Source of the DNA: Mangifera indica
Taxonomy: Eukaryota > Streptophyta > Magnoliopsida > Sapindales > Anacardiaceae
DNA length: 64,000 bases
Assembly: GCF_011075055.1 (NCBI RefSeq)
Contig: NC_058146.1
Coordinates: 8,122,001-8,186,000, forward strand
Direction: 5' to 3'
Shown here piece after piece: positions 55,547 to 64,000 of this stretch. Below the pieces are notes generated by a model that worked only from the letters and a program-made list of their open reading frames with translations, made no database searches and was not told where the DNA came from. The translations under genes were made by a program, and so were the position numbers. Every line of letters begins with the position of its first letter. The stretch's first letter is position 1.

Positions 55547-58500
55547 TCAGACATAGGACCTGGCATTTGTGTCGAGCCCTTGGAGGATGCTGAATTTTGA
55601 AGGTCCAACAGCGTCGATGAACCCTCGCATTGAAAGCTCAGGTAACATGATCATCTTCTCTGGCAAATCATGGTCTATGAAGATGACAACCACTGTAATA
55701 TCATCATGGAAAAATCGTCTAACTCCCTTTTCGATTTTCTTCAAATCATCGTAGCTCATATCCCTTTTCCTAGCAGCTACATTTAAAGCTGTTTCAAGAA
55801 GTCTTCTGGCAGCTCCCTAACATTTAAGGAAAGAAATATAGAAAATAAATGAATGGATTATGTATCGAAGTGAAATACAAACTACACGCATATAAAGATC
55901 ATACATATCGTGGATTATTATGAACGATCTCAGCTGCTTCCTGGTTTGTCAAGTGCTCCCACAGCCCATCAGATGCAAAAATGAGAAACTTGTCATTACG
56001 CTGTAAAACACGTGAGCAAACGGATGGTTCTGCTGTCAGCACAGGTCGGCGGATTGGCTCAGGGAGGTGGAATCGTGGAAACGAAGGGTCAAGAGAAAAC
56101 TCTGGCTGCTTCAAGTATGCATCACCAATGGATCTAGATACCTAAAATCAAAGCATAAAAATACAGAAAAGAAGACAGTTAAGAAACCCTAATTGGCCAC
56201 CAAATAGAGGACATTGAAAGCAACAAATCTACTGCTGTAGAATGCAGAAAATTGATATATAAAATAAAAACCAATTATCACATAGAGCATGCATGCTTGG
56301 ATAAAATGCAATATAAATAATATTAAAGGTTGAGTTAGATGTAATTTATAACTGAAAATGAAATGGAAGGTTTGATGAATATTCCCAACTGCTCACAATG
56401 CTGGCCAAGGTTAGATGAATATTCTCAAAATCCATTAATTTTCCAAGATACATTAGCTTAAGTGTTGGTTATATCAAGAATTATGATGACAAGTTTTGGA
56501 ATGGTTACTCAGACACTCCCGAAAGTTTTGTAGAAATATATGACAGTGAAAGCGAATGGCCCCCGTGAGGGAACACCAAAAGGAACAAGCATGTATAGCT
56601 GATAATTTCAGCAAGTTCCTACACCTTCAGAGCTACCTTAGATCTCGATAGCTAATGCCATTTCTCTACCTAGTGATTAATGATCACTATGATACAGAAC
56701 TCCAGATTACAGCTTCATGGGAATATCTGCAACAACAGCATGATCAGCTCAAAAGTAGAGTTACTCTGTGGGGATAAGTTAAAGCTCAGGGCAAATGAGT
56801 CTGCCACCAGATCATGCCAATAAAGCCTCATGGGTGGCCTACATGACTACAATGTGGAACCTCTCTTGTAAAATAATATGCTTTAGTCTAAATTTTGCCC
56901 CACACAGGGAGAGAATGATGTAAACAATCTGATAATGAAAATTATAAATGAAGAAGATCAGAGGGCATATTTCCTGAAACTGTAAATGGTTTCTTTTTCT
57001 GCACTTCAATGAATTCTTGAAAATGCAATGCAGAAGCACTGATAGTAAAATCCATTAAATATAGATGGCTTTAATGGCATATTTATCATCTCAAGATGCA
57101 CTCAATCTCACGATCATAAATCATACAAACACTTTTGTACTTTGGCCTTACCATTTCCAACTTTTATCACTAACCAACTTATGAACATAAGCCAACATTA
57201 AAGCTCCAAAATCTTTTGCTCCGTCTCAAGACTGGCCCATATATATAACACAATAGAACACAAGAACTGAGAATCTAGGTAACATCAGATAAAAGAGAAG
57301 CAAACCTGAATTATGCCTTTGATACGCCATACTCCATGCTTCATAACTACAATATGCGAGTCATCTGGATGCAATGACTTGAGTTCTTGTCTGACCTCCT
57401 CCATACTTGCATTATGATCCCTTGTTAATTGCTCAACAACTATCTTATTTGACCTACCTAAAGAACCAATTACAGCTCGAGAATCACCCACATTAGCAAC
57501 ATATAATGTTCCCCTCCAAATAATTCCAACTAGGCAACAGGACCCTATTGCTGCAATTAGCGGTTTTATTCCACATGTCCTACGCACAAGAGTAAGAAAA
57601 CCATCCTCGGTTGCAGAAAAAGCGCTTCTAAGAATATCCTCAGAGATGGCACCATTTTCTCGGGCAAGCCCTGTAAATAACCACAAGATGCAGTGTATCA
57701 CTTAAAGACAACAAAGAAGGCACTGGATGGTATGCTCGTGAAAGAATCCAATGATACATAAAACTTATTAACAAGTAGGGACACAATTCAATCAATCCGA
57801 ATTAACAAGAAAATCCTCCTTTATACATTGAATTTGGGTGGTGAAAAGACCACAGACTACAGAACGTTGTGGATATGTTAAGTATGAATTCATTCTGCTT
57901 ACAGAGTTTTATTGCTTTCTTTAATTAATTAGCAACTAAGCCTCCAACACAAATATCACTCCTTTTCTCTGACTTGATTGTTCAACGAATACAATACTTC
58001 ATAAGAATTGGATGGATCTTATTCAACACTTGAAAGTATTTCATTCGTTTCAGCAAGAACGGTAAAGAAACAAAACAGGAGATACCAACCAGACAGCCTT
58101 AAAGGAAATTTCATTACTTGGACACAAAACCAAAAGCCCAAATTTCCAAAATCTACATATAGCTCTTTGAATATTGGCTATAAATTCCATTTACATTCAA
58201 TAACTAGACAAGAAGAGATTTCCACTAAAAACAAGATGTTCTATTTCCGCTTCCATTAAATAAGATCTCCAAATCAAAACCAAATCTCTATGACATCACA
58301 CTACTTGTCTAGGATGCACCCATGAACCTTCAACAAGATTCGGGCAAAACAAACACACAACAACCTCATCAAAATATCACTTCACATGCCATCAAAATTC
58401 TCCCCTAAACATAGTGCTTCAAAATGTGAACACAACACAAAAAGCTTAAAAATCTTCTCAAAAACACCCCGGAAAAAATTTAAGAAAAACAAAACTTAAT

Positions 58501-58871
58501 AAACAACCAAAAAGGAGAAAGAAATTTTAGAGAAAAAAGAATCACTAACTCATCACATGAAGAAACAAATGGTCACAAATGAATCTAGAGGCCTCAGGTC
58601 CACCATGACCATCATATACTCCAAAAAAGGTGGCATCTCTTCCAATCTCAACCTGGCTATGGTCCTCTATAACTTCATTGGCTTGAACCACAGCAAAAGA
58701 CAAATCACCATAAGAGTGTTTCTCCAAGTCCTTGCACCAAAGAAGATTATCTGGAAGAGCAGAATCAGAATAATCAAACTCATTAAAATTAATATTATCC
58801 TTGTTCATACGGGCATATCTCCTGACCGGTCTCCAACAAGCCAGAGCTATCCTTGCCAGCCACGACAACAT
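55547..58871 (-). CDS. Protein phosphatase 2C, clade D type, intact, four exons
   Basis: Exons in gene order: 58871-58550, 57670-57306, 56141-55905 and 55816-55547, total 1,194 bp, 397 aa, with GT-AG borders and matching phases. Motifs are canonical: IEDHSQ (first metal Asp), [47 protein letters not shown] and [14 protein letters not shown]. The N-terminus [18 protein letters not shown] is an amphipathic stretch of the kind seen in this clade. Clade D PP2Cs are Mg/Mn-dependent Ser/Thr phosphatases. Several Arabidopsis members dephosphorylate the plasma-membrane proton ATPase and are held off by SAUR proteins; this role is known for the family, not shown here. It is the only one of five PP2C copies in the window with intact active-site motifs. 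Confidence 0.95.
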
Positions 58872-59340
58872 ACCTCATTTCAATTTATAACAATATCCCT
58901 TTGGTTAAAGATTGAAAATTCAAGAAAAAGATAGAAAATTTAACGAAATGGCAGAGTAAAAGGGTGAAATTTTATCAAAAGGTAGTCAAAAGATTTGAAT
59001 CTGAGCAAAGGATAGTAAAAATATAGAGATTTCCATAGCACTGAGTTATGGATCAAAGTGAAGAAACACAAAGAGATTGAAAGAATATGTGAAAAAAAAA
59101 AAAAAACACTTGAAGAGACCAATGAAACAAGTCAAGGCTCAAAGTGATGATGAAGACAAAGAAAGGCGAAAGCTAAAGAGAACAACGTGAATATTGGTGA
59201 GTAATGGGGAGAATGGTTGAAGACGAAAAAGTGAAACAGTGATGTTTTTGCAGACTTGCAGGGAGAGAGAGAAGAGAAAAGACGGAGAAGAAGCGCTGAA
59301 ACTGAAAGAGACCCAAAAAAAAAAAATAACACCCTGAAAA
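58872..59340 (-). promoter_or_regulatory. Probable 5' leader/promoter region of the intact PP2C
   Basis: On the minus strand this is rich in TTTC/CTCT runs (for example CTCTTCTCTCTCTCCCTGCA at about 59,258-59,277), typical of plant 5' UTRs, with long T-runs. No clear TATA box or start site was placed. Short open frames here are pyrimidine-run artefacts. Confidence 0.35.
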
Positions 59341-59933
59341 GTTGACAAAACTTGTGAAAGAAAATTTAAAAAATTAGAAAAAAGAATTAATAATTATATT
59401 TTATAAATCTAACCTGTACACAATAAGGTTGACCTTGGATTCAATCATTTTTTAATTTGTTTACATATTAGTTTTAGGGTTAGATCTAGAGAGACATTCG
59501 GTTTAAATTTGTGATGTTGAAAATATTTTTTTAAAACTTGAAAAGAGTTGAATTTTTGGTAGGGAATAAAAAATGATCAAAATAATAAATGTTGAGCAAT
59601 ACTATCTATAAAAATATTGTGTATAATTTTATGTAACATATCATTATATAATTAAGTACTTTAAAATTAAAGATAAAACATCACTTAATTATATAACATC
59701 ATGTTATTATTTATACATAAAATTATATATATTATTTATGTATATAGTTTTATTAATAAATTTTGAATCCATTTATTTTAAGATTATCAAATAATAATTA
59801 ATAAAATTATATATATCTATTTTAAATACACAAATAAATATATATTTAATATGTGATATCATATAATTAAATATTTTTTAATTAAAAATAAAATAACACT
59901 TAATCATATGATAATATATATAAACGTATATCC

Positions 59934-59977
<44 letters not shown>

Positions 59978-61354
59978 ATTTAAAATGCATAATACTATTT
60001 CTAAATAATAATAGTATATGTTTGTATAGAGAGAAGAGAAGTTGTTTTCCAAACATGTGAAATGTTGCATGTGAATTTCAACTGTTTACCAAACTAATTA
60101 TTGTAGTTGGAAATATTACCCTTTCATTCTCAGGGCTTGGCCTAATTAGTTGAGTCCAGTGAAGCTTTTATGGCAACATTTTGGTACATGTCAGCAAAAC
60201 CAAGGAAATCACTAAAACAAATTAAAACAAGAGATAAAACCCTTGCAAATAAATATAATTTTGGCATCTACTTGGTAATAAAAGAAAAGAGGAGCCAGTG
60301 AGCCACCACATCAAAACTATATGTCATCCAATGGTTCTGATTTGTTCCAATGGACAGGAATTGATATATGTCATCAAGTCTATCAGGGAATTTCAATTAG
60401 GTTTTTATTTCAAGCTTTACAGGATGAGTTAAAAAAATCTTAACATTCTGCCACCGCCCTACATACATCCTATAGATTATGTGATAGGTAATGTGAAGGA
60501 TGTGAGGCAGTAGTTGAGCTAAGCATTTAAAGCCATTGAAAATGTGATCTTACCAAACAAGGCAAGTTGGTTACTCCTGTCCCACAGCTCTTCATTCATT
60601 TCCTGCACATCATCAAACAAATTGAAAAGCAACATTTGCTCAACATTTTACCATCAATTCAATAATCTCAACCTTAACTTAGGATGCACTCCTGTTATAG
60701 AGGGATACACCAATGCACCTCCTAATTGATAACAAATCTACAAGCAAACAACACATTACACCTCTGAATTGAGTTCTTTTGCCTTCTTGTTATAGAAAAA
60801 TCTCCTCCTATGTATGGTCCGCTGATTCCATAAAACTCCTGACTCAACTTCAAGGCATATCGGAATTTGAGTGATTTCAAGAGACGGGATCATTTAGACG
60901 GCTACGAATCTGTTCTCAAGGCATGCAATATTAGATGCAGGTTAAAACCATATACCAATATTAACATATACAGAGTCACTGATGATCCACAACAAGATTT
61001 TGTACTTTGAATAAGAATCATCTAAATGGGTTTAAAAGTTTTTATTTCAGCACTCTATGGTCCTGAATCATTTACTACAATTGTTGCTGATTCAGAAAGA
61101 ACTTAACAGCATTCTGGTAATCTTAGCGTAATGTAACTCTTCATTTCGGATATTTTAAAAGGAAAACCAGAAGGCTTTGTTTCTTTTATTAGGGATAATA
61201 ACTTAAAATTTCTCAACCTTTGTTTTTAATAATCCAGAAATCTGTTGAACTTACTCGCAAACTAATGTCTCAAACTAAAGATCTTGATAGAAAAATAACA
61301 TCGAAACTTTTGCAGGTCCACATTAATAGAAAAATAAATTTCATACCAGGACCA
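59341..61354. other. Intergenic sequence with AT-rich repeat, no gene established
   Basis: 59,590-59,980 is a copy of the dispersed AT-rich repeat ending in a (TA)n run (59,938-59,972). 60,400-61,354 is less AT-rich. A 49-bp stretch (60,602-60,554, minus strand) is open and flanked by AG and GTAAG, but no gene could be built around it. Confidence 0.4.
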
Positions 61355-64000
61355 TTATGGGCTGAATTGAGTCCCAAAACTCAGAGCGTGACATTCAAGA
61401 TTTCTCAAATTAACCTGCGAAATGAGAGGACAACAAATTTTTTAGGAAAGGTGAATCTTTAAAAAGGAAAAAATTCTAATCACATATGAAAACAGTAAAT
61501 CACTGAACTCGATAATTTCTAAAGAGTAGTAGAAAACTAAAAATAACCAATTCTTTTCCTGTGTCAAAGAAGGCAAAACTATATCAATTGCTTTTCCAGG
61601 GCATTGTAATTCCTTAACATTAAGCATACAAAGATAAGGCAAAAAATGCAGACAAAGGAGATAATGAACCTAAATATTAAGATTCAATTAATCTATAATT
61701 TTATTAATTGTCTAGATGCATCATGTCAATTTTGCATATAATCCTCCTAAAGCTAATTTAATCATACAGCTATGAAGTTCTTTTACAAGGAGGCCCTAAA
61801 GCTAATGCATAAAATCTCAGACATTTATGATATGAAATATGCATAAGACAATTTAGCTAACTTGAGATGATACAAGAGCTTACCACCACGGCTATTCCAG
61901 TTTCGCTGAATTTAGGTACGGAAATAAGTCTTACCAATTGCCCTTCTGATCCTACACATTAGTAACCACTGAATGAACTTACTGAAAGAAAACCAAAACA
62001 AATTTTGCTTGACAAGTAAATGAGTGTTTCAGCCACTTGTTAATGAGTGTATGAGAAAATACCCTTGAGCAAGCAAGTATCATATTTATCCAGATTACCA
62101 ACAAAGTAAACATGAGGACAGCTCTCAATTAGGAAAGGATCCCTATCAGTGAAAGGGTAACATCCTGAAAGATAATGACAACAGTGGAAACTCAATCACG
62201 AGCTCATCAATAATAAAATCATATTTCACCCAAGCAATTTCTTTTCTTTTTCTTTTGTAAATATATCTACTTATATGAAATCGTCTACTGTTCACATAGG
62301 AAATATACTAAGGAAATGTTTTGAATAGACAATTAGGCAAAATTTACAAGCAAAAGAACTCATGAAAGCATATTTTGATTTTTACCGAGAGTATTTGGTG
62401 CTGTTGGTGCCAGATGTCTCCACCTCAGTGTCCTTTCCATAAATTCAAGCTGATCCTTTGCATCTGAGTATTTCTGAAGATCATCTATATTCTGACCTGA
62501 TGTTCCCAGAAATCTGGAAACAAGAAATTACTAGTAAAGATCTAATTGTGAGAAGTACTCATGTATATTAATATGATAATATCATACCTGATATTGTCAA
62601 GCTCAAAGCAATGAGGATTGGTACAAGACCTAAACGTGTTATATGCTGCAGACCCAGGGAAAAGGCATCTGTTCAAAGCCTGAACGAAAAAGAATTTTAG
62701 AAACAAATTAAGAAAGACCCTTATAATCATGATAAACATACACTTTAACAAGATTAGTAAACCTGCTGAGGTAAAGAAAAGTTTGCTGGATCATTAGCTC
62801 CAGGCATGATATCCACAGGGACACCTGCAGCAATCTAAAATTACATAGATAAGTAAATCAACCGTGATGAGATGACCAATAGAAGCTAAGTTAAGTTACT
62901 CATCAAAATAACAGTGACAACCTGAGTTAAAAGGATATCTAGCTCTTGGATTGGATCAGAGTGGATTGAATGATCTTTTGAAGCCGAATTCTGCAAAAAT
63001 GACCATCAGGGAGAATTTTGTTGTCATGTGAAGGTACATAGATGGGAAATATTATAAATCCAACACATGGAAACTTTGGAAAAGTAGAAATTAGGAACCT
63101 GTCCGTTAAGAAGTCCATGAGGTATTTCAACTGAGTTTCCAGCAATAATGACATGAACCATCTGTGATGCAATGTCCTGTTCCTGCTCAATCAAAACAAA
63201 ATATGTACTTAGTAAGCAAGAAGGGCCAGATTTCACAAAATTGAGCAGTATAAGAGCAGATCAAGTAGAAAAGAAAATATGCAAAAACCTTTTCATCTCC
63301 CAGATGTCCAGTTATATGATCAACAAGAAGCTGAAACTGAAGGGGATTAGATGTGCTGCTGCCAATACTCAACCCTGACACAAGAACAACATACTTGTCT
63401 TCTCCTGTGCGTATCAACATCACCACTTTAAGATAACAGATAAATATAGATGATCCAGGTCTAAAGACTCAACTAAAGTAATGTCAAATAGATTACATCT
63501 AAAAAATAAAAATAAAAAGGCCTATCACAAGCCAAATTTTAAATCAATATCTACACATTCTTGAGGTAATGTCATAAATTAATATGATAAAAAATGATGT
63601 GGCCCAAACCCTTTCAAACTAAACAATCAGCAAGAAAATTTTTAATGACCATACAGAAACTGAGCAATGAAAGACTTACAAGAAAAGCTACAATTTTTCA
63701 TAAAACACCAGATGTCCTGAAGGATCTTATACTGTTATAAGCTAGGTCAATTCTTGTTGGTTAAAATATTCAATGTATTAATAATAAATATGATGAATCC
63801 TGGATTGGAAAACACCCAGAGAAGAATGTCTATAACCAACAAAGAGGTACCTACTTACACATTTTACAGCAGGGTAGAAGCATCAGCAATAAAAAGAGGA
63901 CTTGAGAAGCTGCAAACATACTTGATTCAAATGGTAACTCTGTCTGGGGTGCTAGGCCAGCTTCTAAGATATCTAAGACCAAGAAATCCCCAGCAACAGT
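61355..64000 (-). CDS. POLD2: DNA polymerase delta small subunit (POLD2), 3' part, ten exons, truncated by window
   Basis: Exons in gene order: >64000-63922, 63404-63289, 63182-63099, 62990-62922, 62834-62763, 62679-62588, 62513-62386, 62164-62063, 61951-61884 and 61414-61355. All have GT-AG borders and phases that join without a break. The product is the B-subunit of replicative DNA polymerase delta, which links the catalytic subunit to the rest of the complex and is needed for lagging-strand synthesis. Recognisable segments: [80 protein letters not shown](GCYPF) and the C-terminal [12 protein letters not shown]. The fold is an OB domain plus an inactive phosphoesterase domain; mainly the latter is visible. 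The first exons lie beyond 64,000. No lesions seen. Confidence 0.95.

Noticed and set aside
59132..59348. Two Ser/Phe-rich open frames upstream of the intact PP2C
   Set aside because: They are translations of pyrimidine-rich 5' leader sequence.
60554..60602. 49-bp open stretch on the minus strand (EMNEELWDRSNQLALF) with AG and GTAAG borders
   Set aside because: It looks like an exon, but no neighbouring exons could be joined to it, and the POLD2 stop at 61,355 makes it separate from that gene.
1..64000. CRISPR arrays, bacterial operons or phage genes
   Set aside because: No regularly spaced short repeats with unique spacers; introns, LTR elements and gene families show this is plant nuclear DNA.

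Overview
This is AT-rich nuclear DNA from a higher plant, most likely a eudicot; the species cannot be told from the window. The evidence is a coiled-coil NLR resistance gene, four-exon PP2C genes with plant-type GT-AG introns, an intron-rich DNA polymerase delta small-subunit gene, Ty1/copia and Ty3/gypsy remnants, a TRIM, a hAT element and long-inverted-repeat MITEs. Most of the window is a gene-poor, rearranged NLR/PP2C cluster. Single-copy, ordinary gene space begins at about 55.5 kb.

Layout. (A) 603-16,457 and 17,463-33,078 are two head-to-tail copies of one unit of about 16 kb. Each holds, in order, a copia RNase H/LTR stub, a PP2C-like gene on the minus strand, foldback MITEs, an orphan promoter, a copia gag-protease stub, and a CC-NBS-LRR gene on the plus strand. 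In copy 1 the NLR is intact (10,796-13,714, 972 aa). In copy 2 it is broken by a TRIM, a deletion of about 0.8 kb and a nonsense codon. Both PP2C-like genes keep open frames and all splice sites but carry damaged catalytic motifs. A divergent, inverted 3' end of a third NLR lies exactly at the junction between the units (17,346-17,462). (B) 33-37.6 kb holds a decayed gypsy gag-protease remnant and AT-rich sequence. (C) 37.6-52 kb holds two more PP2C pseudogenes, now on the plus strand. A nearly complete copia element with both LTRs (39,364-44,751) lies just downstream of the first. A hAT element with 8-bp target duplications (47,641-51,507) splits the second. (D) 52.5-53.3 kb holds a third MITE of the same family as two in the duplication. 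(E) 55,547-58,871 is the one PP2C gene here with intact catalytic motifs, 397 aa over four exons. (F) 61,355 to beyond 64,000 is the 3' part of POLD2, ten exons visible.

How it fits together. The intact PP2C at the right is the only copy with canonical motifs, so the four damaged copies to its left look like local duplicates derived from that lineage. Repeat insertions found in only one copy date events relative to the tandem duplication: one MITE is copy-1-specific, while another MITE and the TRIM are copy-2-specific. A tract of about 1.8 kb looks identical between copies while its flanks differ by several percent, which points to gene conversion. The most interesting biological possibility is that an NLR and a catalytically eroded PP2C have been kept together and duplicated as a unit, as in a guard/decoy arrangement. 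That is inference only. All identity figures are by-eye estimates.
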